A stretch of 64,000 nucleotides of DNA from Vibrio atlanticus (GCF_024347315.1 NZ_AP025460.1:620001-684000); one strand, 5' to 3'; shown: positions 1 through 9,281, numbered from the stretch's first letter. The notes: generated by a model not told the origin, from the sequence alone. Numbers and translations: made by a program.

Positions 1-237
1 GCGGGTGATCCAATGGGTGCATTGCTCTTGATTGGGTTAGGGTATGAGACGTTAAGTATGAACACCTCAAATGTCGCAAGGACTAAGTATTTGATTCGTC
101 AATCTAAGCTTAGTGAACTGCAAGATTTGGCAAATGAGGCGCTATCAAAACCGTATGGAAGTGACATCTATAGTATGATGCTCAACTATTTCGAAGAGCG
201 TGAATTTACAGGCTTCATTCGAGCGGGTAAAAAATAG
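1..237 (+). CDS. ptsP: PtsP, phosphoenolpyruvate-protein phosphotransferase, C-terminal end (partial)
   Basis: The reading frame is open from the first base and ends at a TAG, so only about the last 78 residues are present. The stretch GDPMGALLLIGLGYETLSM followed by VARTKYLIR matches the C-terminal end of the EI-Ntr (PtsP) PEP-utiliser domain, the PEP-dependent enzyme that starts the nitrogen PTS phosphorelay to NPr and EIIA-Ntr. The ATG at 13 is an internal methionine, not the start. The next gene begins 8 bases downstream behind an AGGA site, which suggests co-transcription with the TSUP gene and lgt-thyA. The partner residues and the GAF domain lie outside the window. Confidence 0.9.
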   Translation, partial: AGDPMGALLLIGLGYETLSMNTSNVARTKYLIRQSKLSELQDLANEALSKPYGSDIYSMMLNYFEEREFTGFIRAGKK

Positions 238-245
238 GATTTAAC

Positions 246-1037
246 GTGTCATATGAACTGATAGGCTTGCTAGCAGGCCTTGGTGCTATTGTTGGTGTTT
301 TAGCTGGCTTGCTGGGCATTGGTGGTGGTTTGCTGGTGGTTCCTGCCTTACTCTTTTTGCTTCCTAAAGCGGGTATCCCTCAAGAGTTTGCGATGCAAAT
401 GGCATTGGCTACCTCGTTATCAACCATCATCGTTACGTCGGGATCGTCTGCGATTAACCATTTAAAATTGGGTAATGTAGAGATGTTTGTCGTTAAATGG
501 TTGATACCAGGTGTCGTGATAGGTGGCTTCCTAGGTTCTTTCGTGGCCGATGTGATTCCAGCTCAATACTTACCAAAAGTCTTTGGTGTGATTGTCTTGG
601 TATTGGCGTTGCAAATGCTGTTGTCTATTCGCTCTAAGAGCCAAAAGTCGATGCCGGGTTCAGCTAAAACCGTGCTGTGTGGTGGCGGTATTGGTTTGGT
701 ATCAAGTTTAGCGGGCATTGGCGGTGGATCTTTGTCGGTACCTTTCCTTAACCATCACGGTGTGGAAATGCGTAAAGCCGTCGGCTCATCTTCGGTATGC
801 GGTTGTGTTATTGCGATTTCAGGAATGCTAGGCTTCATTTGGCATGGATCTTCTGTCGATGATCTTCCTGCGTATAGCTTAGGTTATGTTTATCTGCCGG
901 CTTTGATTGCGATATCTTGTACCTCAGTGTTGACCACTCGAGTGGGGGCGAAACTGGCCACTCAATTACCAACCTCTGTGCTAAAGAAATTCTTTGCGGT
1001 ATTTTTAATGTTTATAGCAGCCACAATGCTGCTGTAG
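246..1037 (+). CDS. TSUP (TauE/SafE) family membrane transporter
   Basis: This is a 263-residue, very hydrophobic protein with about eight membrane segments. It has the duplicated glycine-rich signatures of the TauE/SafE family: LLGIGGGLLVVPALL near residue 23 and LAGIGGGSLSVPF near residue 155. Family members export or import sulfite, sulfoacetate or other organosulfur anions at the inner membrane; the substrate here cannot be read from sequence. The start is GTG at 246, chosen because AGGA lies 6 bases upstream and no better start aligns with the first membrane segment. It lies between ptsP and lgt on the same strand. It resembles E. coli YfcA-type proteins. Confidence 0.88.
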   Translation: MSYELIGLLAGLGAIVGVLAGLLGIGGGLLVVPALLFLLPKAGIPQEFAMQMALATSLSTIIVTSGSSAINHLKLGNVEMFVVKWLIPGVVIGGFLGSFVADVIPAQYLPKVFGVIVLVLALQMLLSIRSKSQKSMPGSAKTVLCGGGIGLVSSLAGIGGGSLSVPFLNHHGVEMRKAVGSSSVCGCVIAISGMLGFIWHGSSVDDLPAYSLGYVYLPALIAISCTSVLTTRVGAKLATQLPTSVLKKFFAVFLMFIAATMLL

Positions 1038-1093
1038 TGTCTTTCTGTTAGCTATTGAGCTAACCGTTAATCAATTTAGATAGAGAGCCAAGT

Positions 1094-1915
1094 ATGTCTC
1101 AGGGTTTTATCGAATTCCCAAATATCGATCCTGTTCTTATTGAACTAGGACCAATCTCAGTTCGTTGGTACGGCCTAATGTACCTTGTTGGTTTTATGTT
1201 TGCTCTTTGGTTAGCAAATCGCCGAGCGGATCAACCAGATAGTGGTTGGACTCGAGAGCAAGTATCAGACTTACTGTTTGCTGGCTTTTTAGGTGTGGTA
1301 CTGGGTGGTCGTATTGGCTACGTGCTTTTCTACAACTTTGACCTTTTCCTAGCAGATCCACTTTACCTCTTTAAGGTATGGACTGGCGGTATGTCTTTCC
1401 ACGGTGGCTTACTTGGTGTAATTACGGCTATGTTCTGGTATGCGAAAAAGAACGGTCGAACCTTCTTTGGTGTTGCAGACATGATCGCGCCATTGGTGCC
1501 ATTTGGTTTAGGTATGGGTCGTTTAGGTAACTTCATGAACAGCGAGCTTTGGGGCCGTGTGACTGATGTGCCATGGGCAATCGTATTCCCGAATGGTGGT
1601 CCACTTCCTCGTCATCCATCTCAACTTTACGAGATGGCGCTTGAAGGCATTGTGTTGTTCTTCATCTTGAACTGGTTTATCAAAAAGCCACGACCTCTTG
1701 GTTCTGTGTCAGGGTTATTCCTGGCAGGATATGGTACATTCCGCTTCTTAGTAGAATACGTACGTGAACCTGATGCTCACCTAGGTTTGTTCGGTGGATT
1801 TATCTCTATGGGACAAATTTTGTCACTGCCAATGGTTATCATCGGTGTGTTGATGATGGTGTGGGCATACAAGCGTGGCCACTACAAAGATGAATTACCA
1901 CAACAAACGAAGTAA
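1094..1915 (+). CDS. lgt: Lgt, prolipoprotein diacylglyceryl transferase
   Basis: Lgt transfers diacylglycerol from phosphatidylglycerol to the lipobox cysteine of prolipoproteins in the inner membrane, the first step of lipoprotein maturation. The 273 residues carry the family hallmarks: a SFHGGLLG loop (the essential histidine) near residue 103, the Lgt signature [14 protein letters not shown] near residue 142 and HPSQLYE near residue 174, with seven membrane segments. An AGAGAG element precedes the ATG. thyA starts 9 bases after the stop, as in many gammaproteobacteria. The window also holds lspA (12362), which does the next maturation step, and substrates such as BamD. Confidence 0.97.
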   Translation: MSQGFIEFPNIDPVLIELGPISVRWYGLMYLVGFMFALWLANRRADQPDSGWTREQVSDLLFAGFLGVVLGGRIGYVLFYNFDLFLADPLYLFKVWTGGMSFHGGLLGVITAMFWYAKKNGRTFFGVADMIAPLVPFGLGMGRLGNFMNSELWGRVTDVPWAIVFPNGGPLPRHPSQLYEMALEGIVLFFILNWFIKKPRPLGSVSGLFLAGYGTFRFLVEYVREPDAHLGLFGGFISMGQILSLPMVIIGVLMMVWAYKRGHYKDELPQQTK

Positions 1916-1924
1916 GGAATTGGT

Positions 1925-2776
1925 GTGAAACAGTATTTAGATCTCTGTCAGCGTATCGTTGATGACGGTACTTGGATTGAAAATGAACGCACGGGTAAGC
2001 GCTGCCTAACTGTGATCAATGCTGACCTTGAATATGATGTCGGTAATAACCAATTCCCACTGGTAACAACGCGTAAAAGCTTTTGGAAAGCGGCAGTTGC
2101 TGAATTGCTTGGCTATATCCGTGGTTACGATAATGCTGAAGATTTTCGTAAGCTAGGGACTAAAACTTGGGATGCGAACTCGAATCTGAACGAAGCATGG
2201 CTGAACAACCCTTACCGCAAGGGTGAAGACGACATGGGCCGAGTTTACGGTGTTCAAGGACGTGCATGGGCAAAACCTGACGGCGGTCATATCGACCAAC
2301 TGAAGAAGATTGTTGATGATCTAACAAACGGTATTGATGACCGCGGCGAAATCTTAAACTTCTATAACCCTGGTGAGTTCCACATGGGTTGTTTGCGTCC
2401 GTGTATGTACAGCCATCACTTCTCTCTACTTGGTGATACTCTGTACCTAAACAGCACTCAGCGCTCTTGCGATGTACCACTAGGCCTGAACTTCAACATG
2501 GTTCAAGTGTATGTGTTCCTCGCTATCATGGCGCAAATCACAGGCAAGAAAGCGGGCGTGGCTTATCACAAGCTTGTTAACGCACATATCTACGAAGATC
2601 AACTCGCACCTATGCGTGATATCCAGTTGAAGCGTGAGCCTCTAGCTGGCCCTACATTCCATATCAATCCTGAAATTAAGTCCCTAGAAGATTTGGAAAC
2701 ATGGGTGACGATGGATGACTTCTGGGTTGAAGGCTACGAATGCCACGAAGCGATTAAGTACCCATTCTCGGTTTAA
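1925..2776 (+). CDS. thyA: ThyA, thymidylate synthase
   Basis: ThyA makes dTMP from dUMP with methylenetetrahydrofolate as carbon donor and reductant. The 283-residue protein has the active-site cysteine in the context [13 protein letters not shown], the dUMP phosphate-binding [12 protein letters not shown] segment near residue 180, and HIYEDQ close to the C-terminus. It belongs to the form with a longer N-terminal half found in Vibrio and Shewanella. Translation starts at GTG (1925) behind AAGGAA. The gap from lgt is 9 bases, so the two are translated from one message. A hairpin with a T run at 2800-2826 closes the unit. Confidence 0.97.
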   Translation: MKQYLDLCQRIVDDGTWIENERTGKRCLTVINADLEYDVGNNQFPLVTTRKSFWKAAVAELLGYIRGYDNAEDFRKLGTKTWDANSNLNEAWLNNPYRKGEDDMGRVYGVQGRAWAKPDGGHIDQLKKIVDDLTNGIDDRGEILNFYNPGEFHMGCLRPCMYSHHFSLLGDTLYLNSTQRSCDVPLGLNFNMVQVYVFLAIMAQITGKKAGVAYHKLVNAHIYEDQLAPMRDIQLKREPLAGPTFHINPEIKSLEDLETWVTMDDFWVEGYECHEAIKYPFSV

Positions 2777-2799
2777 TCTAATCCGCTTTGTTTGATCGA

Positions 2800-2826
2800 A
2801 AGGCTGCCACTGTGCAGTCTTTTTTG
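2800..2826 (+). terminator. Rho-independent terminator of the lgt-thyA unit
   Basis: The stem AGGCTGC (2801-2807) pairs with GCAGTCT (2814-2820), with one G-U pair, and is followed by a run of T. It lies 24 bases after the thyA stop. Confidence 0.75.
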
Positions 2827-2829
2827 TAT

Positions 2830-3100
2830 CCAAGTTGTAGTGACGAGTAATCGAGATGCGAAGAGCATGAGATGTCGTCACTCCCTAGACTGACGAAGGA
2901 GGGAGTAGGGAATCTCTTTCGTGGTGTGTTTGTGATATTCCCTATCACGCTCGTGCCTCGCTGTAGGGAATATGACGGGGATATATAGGTGCGAGTAAAA
3001 CGGGCTTTTCGTTACTCGTTCACTCGGATCCTGTATTTGCTTTCAACTTGTCACTCGCTACTCCAATCTTCTTTTTGTTTCCCACATCTGCCTTTCAGAA
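2830..3100. repeat. Intergenic palindromic patch between thyA and nptA
   Basis: The 385-base gap between thyA and nptA has no coding potential but contains a chain of inverted repeats. AGTGACGA (2839-2846) pairs with TCGTCACT (2875-2882). ACTCCCT (2880-2886) pairs with AGGGAGT (2900-2906). ATATTCCCTA (2935-2944) pairs perfectly with TAGGGAATAT (2964-2973). GAGTAA/TTACTC elements recur at about 2845-3020. The TAGGG/CCCTA segments also recur across hairpins, so alternative pairings are possible. The architecture resembles dispersed intergenic palindromic units of Vibrio genomes. Whether it is repeated elsewhere in this genome cannot be seen here. Confidence 0.55.
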
Positions 3101-3102
3101 AA

Positions 3103-3135
3103 GAAAAAGCCTGCAACCTAGGAGGTTGCGGGCTT
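3103..3135 (-). terminator. Terminator downstream of nptA
   Basis: On the minus strand AAGCCcGCAACC pairs with GGTTGCaGGCTT around a short loop. It is followed by TTTTTCTTTTC, a good U tract. It ends the nptA message. Confidence 0.85.
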
Positions 3136-3161
3136 TGCTATAAGCGATGTTTGTTTTGCTA

Positions 3162-4307
3162 TTAAGCTGTCAGTGCTAACACGCTACCAGGCAGTACAAG
3201 GAATACCGCAACAAGATAACCAGCTACTACAGCTTTGTTTTTCACTGCCATGTCTGAAATGATATCAGCTGCTTTCACTGGCAGTTCACGTAGGAACGGA
3301 ATACCAAAGATGAATACCGTTGCCATGATGTTGAACACCAAGTGTACTAGAGCAATCTGTAGTGCGAATACTGCGAACTCACCAGATACTGCTGTCGCTG
3401 CTAATAGCGCGGTAATACACGTACCGATGTTTGCACCTAAAGTGAATGGGTAAACGTCACGTACTTTAAGAACACCTGAACCAACTAGTGGAACCATCAA
3501 GCTTGTTGTCGTTGAAGAAGACTGAACAAGGATAGTCACGATAGAGCCAGAAGCGATACCGTGGATAGGACCACGACCGATTGCGTTCTTTAGAATCTCA
3601 CGAGCACGGCCAACCATTAGGCTCTTCATTAGCTTACCCATTACCGTGATAGCTACGAAGATAGTCGCGATACCTAGAACGATAAGCATAACCCCACCAA
3701 CAGTGTCGCCAAACGTTGATAGTGGCTCTTTAATCGCACTTACAACAGGCTTAGTGATTGGCTTGATGAAGTTAAGACCACCCATGCTCATATCACCTGT
3801 TGCTAGCATCGGTGATACTAACCAGTGAGAAATTTTCTCTAGAATACCAAACGCCATCTCTAGTGGTAGGAAGATAGCAACGGCTAATAGGTTAAAGAAA
3901 TCGTGAATCGTCGCACTTGCGAATGCACGTTTGAACTCATCTTTACAACGAACATGACCAAGGCTAACTAGCGTATTGGTTACTGTAGTACCAATGTTTG
4001 CACCCATGATCATAGGGATTGCTAGCTCAACAGGTAAACCACCTGCCACAAGGCCAACGATAATTGAAGTAACTGTACTTGATGATTGAATAAGGGCTGT
4101 TGCCACTAAACCAATCATTAAGCCTGCAACTGGATGTGAAGCAAATTCGAAAAGAACTTTTGCTTGCTCGCCTGTTGCCCATTTGAAGCCTGTACCAACC
4201 ATTGAAACTGAAAGTAATAGTAGGTAAAGCATGAATGCCAAGTTAGCCCAGCGTAGCCAACGAGTTGTGCTCGAGATAGGCGCTGCTGCAGTAGTAGCTT
4301 GGTTCAT
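3162..4307 (-). CDS. nptA: NptA-type Na+/phosphate cotransporter
   Basis: This is a Na+-coupled inorganic phosphate carrier of the PF02690 family. The two inverted halves each carry the QSSS signature: TALIQSSSTVTS near residue 78 and TILVQSSSTTTS near residue 255. There are roughly eight to ten membrane segments and a length of 381 residues. I chose the ATG at 4307 because GGAG lies just upstream and the protein then begins MNQATTAAA. An upstream in-frame start at 4382 would add 25 unlikely residues. The gene is divergent from nhaR, the same arrangement as the V. cholerae VC0676/VC0677 region. Na+ coupling fits a marine organism. Confidence 0.9.
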   Translation of the reverse strand: MNQATTAAAPISSTTRWLRWANLAFMLYLLLLSVSMVGTGFKWATGEQAKVLFEFASHPVAGLMIGLVATALIQSSSTVTSIIVGLVAGGLPVELAIPMIMGANIGTTVTNTLVSLGHVRCKDEFKRAFASATIHDFFNLLAVAIFLPLEMAFGILEKISHWLVSPMLATGDMSMGGLNFIKPITKPVVSAIKEPLSTFGDTVGGVMLIVLGIATIFVAITVMGKLMKSLMVGRAREILKNAIGRGPIHGIASGSIVTILVQSSSTTTSLMVPLVGSGVLKVRDVYPFTLGANIGTCITALLAATAVSGEFAVFALQIALVHLVFNIMATVFIFGIPFLRELPVKAADIISDMAVKNKAVVAGYLVAVFLVLPGSVLALTA

Positions 4308-4696
4308 AATGTTTTCTCCATTGGACCGTTTTAGTCTGTGTTTGGTCTGTTTGTTTAATCTGAGCGTGATGTTAGAGAACAAATATTTCAGTAATATTAC
4401 ATTTTGGTTTAGGTGAGACTTTTTTGTGATGATTTGCTCTTTAAATATTTGGTCTTGAAATGGTGGTGGTTTAACTTGTTGTTTTTAAAGTTTTTTGTTC
4501 GTGTTTTTGATAGGTGATATAGATCTTAAAAGTTAGAGAAAAATTGAAAATAATCGTTGAAATATTACATTATGAAATTAGACACTTCGTAAAAATAAGT
4601 AGTAATTGATAGTTAGGTGTGGTTTTTCCGAGTTTGTTGAGTGGGGAGGGCATATTTGATATAACAGGTTATCTTCTCTTTTTTTACGGCACATTT
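4308..4696. promoter_or_regulatory. AT-rich divergent promoter region between nptA and nhaR
   Basis: This 389-base region has no convincing gene and is very AT-rich. An 11-base direct repeat AATATTACATT occurs at 4393-4403 and again at 4561-4571, one copy near each divergent gene. It could be an operator for the LysR-type protein encoded next to it, but no LysR T-N11-A palindrome stands out. No hairpin terminator is seen. Confidence 0.45.
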
Positions 4697-5587
4697 ATGT
4701 CGCATCTCAACTATAACCACCTTTATTACTTCTGGATGGTTTGCAAGCAAGGCTCTGTTACTAAAGCTGCAGAAGCCCTATTCCTAACACCACAAACGGT
4801 AACTGGTCAGATAAAAGCCTTAGAAGAGCGTATGGACGGCAAGCTAACTAAGCGTAATGGTCGCAGTGTTGAGCCGACAGAGCTTGGGCAGTTGGTCTTT
4901 AAATATGCCGATCGTATGTTTGGCCTGAGTTACGAGATGCTGGATATCGTGAATTATAGCCAGCACTCCAATATTCTGTTTGATGTTGGCGTCGCGGATG
5001 CACTGTCCAAAAGATTAGTCAGCAAGATATTGATGTCGACAATCCCACCCGATAACAGCATTCATTTACGCTGCTTTGAATCGACTCATGAAATGCTACT
5101 TGAACAACTTTCTCAGCATAAGCTCGATATGATTTTGTCAGACTGCCCGGTGGATTCTAGCCAAAGCCCAGGCCTGTTTAGTAAAAAGTTGGGTGAGAGT
5201 GGTATGAGCTTTTTCAGTTCAGGTAATGTGGAAGGTGTTAACTTTCCTGCTGTATTAGAACAAAAGAAACTGTTAATCCCAGGAAGTCGAACTTCGATGG
5301 GGCGTAAAGTACTGCAATGGTTTGATAGACAAGGACTTAAGCCTGATATTTTGGGTGAGTTTGATGACGCGGCATTGATGAAGGCTTTCGCTCGTTACCA
5401 CCACGACGCTATTTTCTTAGCGCCTACGCTATATATGTCAGAGGTTGAGGAAGATACGTCATTGCAATTGTTGGGGGGAATCGAGGAGTTAAAAGAGGAG
5501 TACTACGTCATATTTGCTGAGAGGATGATCCAACATCCAGCAGTAAAAAATGTATGTGACGCAGATTTTAGCAAATTGTTCGAGTGA
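4697..5587 (+). CDS. nhaR: NhaR, LysR-family activator of the Na+ response
   Basis: The protein is 296 residues in length, matching NhaR. It opens with [14 protein letters not shown], the characteristic NhaR N-terminus, followed by the LysR winged helix-turn-helix ([20 protein letters not shown], residues about 20-39) and a C-terminal substrate-binding domain. NhaR activates the NhaA Na+/H+ antiporter in response to Na+. No nhaA lies nearby; the divergent neighbour is nptA, a Na+-driven phosphate carrier. I chose ATG 4697 by alignment to the family. The Shine-Dalgarno site is weak, and an upstream GTG at 4619 would add 26 residues of non-family sequence. Confidence 0.92.
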   Translation: MSHLNYNHLYYFWMVCKQGSVTKAAEALFLTPQTVTGQIKALEERMDGKLTKRNGRSVEPTELGQLVFKYADRMFGLSYEMLDIVNYSQHSNILFDVGVADALSKRLVSKILMSTIPPDNSIHLRCFESTHEMLLEQLSQHKLDMILSDCPVDSSQSPGLFSKKLGESGMSFFSSGNVEGVNFPAVLEQKKLLIPGSRTSMGRKVLQWFDRQGLKPDILGEFDDAALMKAFARYHHDAIFLAPTLYMSEVEEDTSLQLLGGIEELKEEYYVIFAERMIQHPAVKNVCDADFSKLFE

Positions 5588-5605
5588 GCTTGTTTGTTAA
5601 TGAAT

Positions 5606-5620
5606 TGATATCGATTATCA
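5606..5620 (+). promoter_or_regulatory. Fur-box-like palindrome upstream of hlyU
   Basis: TGATATCGATTATCA is close to the 7-1-7 Fur consensus (TGATAAT-N-ATTATCA), with two differences in the left arm. It sits 68 bases before the hlyU start, in the likely promoter zone. Confidence 0.45.
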
Positions 5621-5687
5621 TGACTTCATAATCTGCCGGAAATACAGATAACCCGGACTTGGCGTAAAGGTTGTATGGAGCCAAACT

Positions 5688-5981
5688 ATGAACTTAAAAG
5701 AGATGGAGAAGAATTCAGCACAAGCTGTGATTCTACTCAAAGCCATGGCCAATGAGCGTCGCTTACAGATTCTGTGCCTATTGCATGGTACTGAGCTGTC
5801 GGTTGGGGAGTTGTGTGGCAAGTTGGAATTGAGTCAATCTGCTTTATCTCAACATCTTGCTTGGTTGAGAAGAGATGGTTTGGTCGAAACTCGCAAAGAA
5901 GCTCAAACAGTGTATTACACATTGAGCAGTGAAGAAGTAAAAGCGATGATTAACCTACTGCATGGTATGTACTGCAAGTAG
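5688..5981 (+). CDS. hlyU: HlyU, ArsR/SmtB-family virulence regulator
   Basis: This 97-residue winged-helix protein is almost the same as known Vibrio HlyU: MANERRLQILCLL, then SVGELCGKLELSQSALSQHL (recognition helix, about residues 43-62), then a beta-wing with RKEAQTVYYTL. HlyU is a redox-responsive ArsR-family member that lacks the metal-binding motif. It relieves H-NS repression of haemolysin and RTX toxin genes. It is separated from nhaR by 100 bases that hold a Fur-like box, and it ends before a bidirectional terminator shared with rpsT. The toxin targets are not in this window. Confidence 0.95.
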   Translation: MNLKEMEKNSAQAVILLKAMANERRLQILCLLHGTELSVGELCGKLELSQSALSQHLAWLRRDGLVETRKEAQTVYYTLSSEEVKAMINLLHGMYCK

Positions 5982-6144
5982 TTTATTGCTGGTGGGGGAA
6001 GTGATTTCTTACCAGGGGTAGGGTCGACACAAGGAAGTGTCAGTATTTCATGTCGAACGTTAGTGCCTATCAGCAAACCGCATATCTTTAAGTAAACCAA
6101 GTAACGCTCAGCAAGAAAAATCTCTGTGTTACTCAAAATTTAGA

Positions 6145-6176
6145 TATAAAAAAACCGGCCGAGGCCGGTTTTTTTC
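6145..6176. terminator. Bidirectional terminator between hlyU and rpsT
   Basis: AAAAAACCGGCC (from 6148) is followed by GA and GGCCGGTTTTTTT. It is a nearly perfect palindrome with a T run on both strands, so it can serve hlyU (+) and rpsT (-). Confidence 0.9.
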
Positions 6177-6201
6177 GTTTTGCGTTGTAATCAAATTTCT
6201 A

Positions 6202-6462
6202 TTAAAGAGCTTTGATTGCAGCAGCGAAACGAGACTTATGACGTGCAGCTTTATTCTTATGAATAAGGCCTTTAGTCGCCATGCGGTCTAGAAGAGGTGT
6301 AACTTCTACAAGAGCAGCAGTTGCAGCTTCTTTATTGCCAGCTTCAATAGCTGCAATAGTTTTTTTCATGTAAGTGCGCATCATAGAACGACGGCTAGCA
6401 TTGTGCTGGCGACGTTTCTCAGCTTGGATAGCGCGCTTCTTAGCAGATTTACTGTTTGCCAA
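6202..6462 (-). CDS. rpsT: Ribosomal protein S20
   Basis: This is an 86-residue basic protein of the 30S subunit that binds 16S rRNA. It begins [20 protein letters not shown] and has the long-helix [17 protein letters not shown] core. The start codon is TTG (6460-6462) behind GGGAG. The weak start is conserved with E. coli rpsT, where UUG is part of the autogenous translational control, so the same feedback is likely here. It is transcribed opposite to murJ. Confidence 0.97.
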   Translation of the reverse strand: MANSKSAKKRAIQAEKRRQHNASRRSMMRTYMKKTIAAIEAGNKEAATAALVEVTPLLDRMATKGLIHKNKAARHKSRFAAAIKAL

Positions 6463-6712
6463 GGTCTAACTCCCAAAAACTTAGTTCGGTGACAATTTAA
6501 GGGCGAGGACTATCCCTCATAGGCGCCTAATTGTCAAATGATTTGTGCAAAAACCAATCGTAGCCAAACAAACTTTGGTATGGAAAGGTCATCGCGGTTA
6601 AGATGGCGGGGATTCTAACAGCATTTTTAGACCAATGCTAATAAATATGCTTCTTAGGACAGGATAGTATTTATCCTCGCTTGAAAGTAATCAACCAGTG
6701 TCAGAGGTTTGT

Positions 6713-8275
6713 GTGAGTAAACGACTATTAAAGTCAGGCCTGATTGTCAGTGCAATGACTTTTGTTTCCCGCGTATTGGGGCTAGTACGTGATGTAGTAG
6801 TAGCAAATTTGATGGGAGCAGGAGCGAGTGCCGACGTATTTTTCTTCGCTAATAAAATCCCTAATTTCTTACGTCGACTTTTCGCAGAAGGTGCCTTTTC
6901 TCAAGCGTTTGTTCCTGTATTAACAGAATATCACGCTGCAGGTGATAAAGATAAGACTCGAGATTTAATTGCCAAAGTATCGGGCACGCTCGGGGTACTA
7001 GTTTCTATCGTCACCGTTATCGGGGTGTTGGGCTCGGGTGTCATCACTGCGATGTTTGGCGCAGGTTGGTTTATCGATTGGTTAAATGATGGCCCAGCAG
7101 CACCAAAATTTGAGCTGGCGAGCTTTATGCTCAAGATTACCTTTCCTTATTTATGGTTTATCACCTTTGTTGCTTTATCTGGTGCAATCCTCAATACCAT
7201 GGGCAAATTTGCGGTTTCGTCATTTACCCCTGTGTTCCTGAACGTAATGATCATAGGTTCAGCATGGTTTATCTCTCCTAATTTAGAACAACCCGAAATT
7301 GGCTTGGCCATCGGTGTGTTTCTTGGTGGTTTAGTCCAGTTCCTTTTCCAAATGCCTTTCTTGATTAAAGCGGGTGTGTTGGTTAAACCGAAGTGGGGGT
7401 GGAGAGATCCCGGTGTAGTTAAGATCCGCACGCTAATGATCCCTGCCTTGTTTGGTGTGTCAGTGAGCCAAATCAACTTGTTGTTCGATACCTTCATTGC
7501 CAGCTTTCTAGCAACCGGCTCTATCAGTTGGCTATATTATTCGGATCGATTATTGGAATTCCCACTCGGTTTGTTTGGTATTGCTATTGCGACGGTTATT
7601 CTTCCTGCTTTGTCGCGTAAACACGTAGACGCTCAAGGGGAAGGGTTTGCTCATACAGTGGACTGGGGCGTGCGCATGGTTTTATTGCTAGGTATTCCTG
7701 CTATGTTAGGTCTTATTGTTTTAGCCAAGCCTATGCTGATGGTGCTCTTCATGCGTGGCGAGTTTTCACCACATGATGTACAGCAGGCTTCCATGTCTTT
7801 GGTGGCATACGCTTCAGGCTTGCTTAACTTCATGTTGATTAAAGTGTTGGCTCCGGGCTATTACTCACGTCAAGATACTAAAACCCCTGTGAAGTACGGC
7901 ATCATTGCGATGGTCACTAACATGGTGTTCAACGCGATCTTCGCTTATTTCTATGGTTATGTTGGTTTGGCAATCGCAACGGCGTTATCTGCGTTCGTGA
8001 ATATGACTCTACTTTATCGTGGTCTGCATATAGCGGGTGTTTATCGTTTAACCAAGACTACATTGTTGTTTAGCCTTAAATTATTAGTATCTGGAACTGT
8101 GATGGTTGGCGTGATTTTATGGCAACTAGACAATATGCAGCTGTGGCTTGATTGGAGCTTCAACCAAAGAGCGTTGACGCTAACAGGGTTGATCGCACTT
8201 GGTGGCTTTGCTTATATTGTGTCGGTACTGGTTTTAGGTATCCGAGTAAAACATTTAAAAGCAGCGACAGATTAA
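6713..8275 (+). CDS. murJ: MurJ (MviN), lipid II flippase
   Basis: MurJ flips lipid II across the inner membrane for murein synthesis. The protein is 520 residues, with 14 membrane segments of the MOP fold. It has the N-terminal SAMTFVSRVLGLVRD motif and conserved arginines in NFLRRLFAEGAFSQAFVP near residue 52. I chose GTG at 6713 (MSKRLLKSG), because AGAGG sits about 7 bases upstream and the family starts there. The GTG at 6698 would add five residues. It is followed by ribF with a 70-base gap, the usual murJ-ribF-ileS-lspA order. Confidence 0.95.
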   Translation: MSKRLLKSGLIVSAMTFVSRVLGLVRDVVVANLMGAGASADVFFFANKIPNFLRRLFAEGAFSQAFVPVLTEYHAAGDKDKTRDLIAKVSGTLGVLVSIVTVIGVLGSGVITAMFGAGWFIDWLNDGPAAPKFELASFMLKITFPYLWFITFVALSGAILNTMGKFAVSSFTPVFLNVMIIGSAWFISPNLEQPEIGLAIGVFLGGLVQFLFQMPFLIKAGVLVKPKWGWRDPGVVKIRTLMIPALFGVSVSQINLLFDTFIASFLATGSISWLYYSDRLLEFPLGLFGIAIATVILPALSRKHVDAQGEGFAHTVDWGVRMVLLLGIPAMLGLIVLAKPMLMVLFMRGEFSPHDVQQASMSLVAYASGLLNFMLIKVLAPGYYSRQDTKTPVKYGIIAMVTNMVFNAIFAYFYGYVGLAIATALSAFVNMTLLYRGLHIAGVYRLTKTTLLFSLKLLVSGTVMVGVILWQLDNMQLWLDWSFNQRALTLTGLIALGGFAYIVSVLVLGIRVKHLKAATD

Positions 8276-8345
8276 TACTGATTAGTATATAATCCGTCGG
8301 TTTCACACAATAAATGATGCAAATAACAGGTTTTAGCTGATCACA

Positions 8346-9281
8346 ATGGAACTGATCCGAGGTATACACAATATTAAAGCACAGCATCATGGCTGTGTAT
8401 TAACCATAGGTAACTTCGATGGTGTTCATTTAGGGCATCAAGAGGTTCTGAGTCAGGTTTCTAAACAAGCTACAGCACTGGGACTCCCTTCTGTTGTCAT
8501 GACGTTTGAACCGCAACCTATGGAGTTGTTTGCTAAAGGTCGAGCGCCAGCGCGTTTAACTCGCTTACGAGATAAGTACGTGCAATTGAGCAAGCTAGAG
8601 ATTAGTCGTTTATTGTGTGTGAATTTCAATCAGTATTTTGCAAGCTTGTCTGCGGAAGCGTTCATTAAGGATCTTTTGGTTGATAAGCTTGGTGTGAAAT
8701 TCTTGGTGGTTGGTGACGACTTTTGCTTTGGCAAAGGCCGAACAGGTAATTTCGCTATGCTTAAAGAAGCGGGCGAAAAATATGGTTTTGAGGTGGTGAG
8801 CACCCAAAGCTATTGCTTAAACCAATTACGAGTAAGCAGCACTGAGATACGAAATGCGTTAGCGGCCAATGACTTGGCTTCTAGTGCTACCATGCTTGGG
8901 CGTGACTACAGTATCAGTGGTCGTGTTTCTCATGGTCGTAAACTAGGGAGAACTATCGGTTTCCCTACCGCTAATATTCCATTAAAACGTTGTGTTTCTC
9001 CTGTGTCGGGAGTGTATGTTGTTGAAGCATTAGATATCGACGGTGTTCCTGTCGGTGGTGTTGCTAATATTGGACAACGACCAACAGTTAATGGTGTAAG
9101 GCAGCAATTAGAAGTACATTTTTTTGACTTTAAAGCCAATTTATATGGTAAACAGTTAGAAGTGCGACTTTTGCACAAACTGCGCGACGAGATAAAGTTT
9201 GAGTCGTTCGACGCATTAAAGAATCAAATAGAATTGGATGCTGAAGCCGCAAGGGTGTGGCTGCTTCAGCTAAAGAATTAG
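8346..9281 (+). CDS. ribF: RibF, bifunctional riboflavin kinase/FAD synthetase
   Basis: RibF converts riboflavin to FMN and then to FAD. The 311 residues contain the nucleotidyltransferase domain with TIGNFDGVHLGHQ near residue 21 and the ISSTEIR-like motif VSSTEIRNAL near residue 161. The C-terminal flavokinase domain has GRTIGFPTANI near residue 200. The gene is upstream of ileS, as in most gammaproteobacteria, and 63 bases separate them. Confidence 0.96.
   Translation: MELIRGIHNIKAQHHGCVLTIGNFDGVHLGHQEVLSQVSKQATALGLPSVVMTFEPQPMELFAKGRAPARLTRLRDKYVQLSKLEISRLLCVNFNQYFASLSAEAFIKDLLVDKLGVKFLVVGDDFCFGKGRTGNFAMLKEAGEKYGFEVVSTQSYCLNQLRVSSTEIRNALAANDLASSATMLGRDYSISGRVSHGRKLGRTIGFPTANIPLKRCVSPVSGVYVVEALDIDGVPVGGVANIGQRPTVNGVRQQLEVHFFDFKANLYGKQLEVRLLHKLRDEIKFESFDALKNQIELDAEAARVWLLQLKN

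Noticed and set aside
4619..4696. Upstream start for nhaR at 4619
   Set aside because: The extra 26 residues are not part of the NhaR family, which begins near [11 protein letters not shown].
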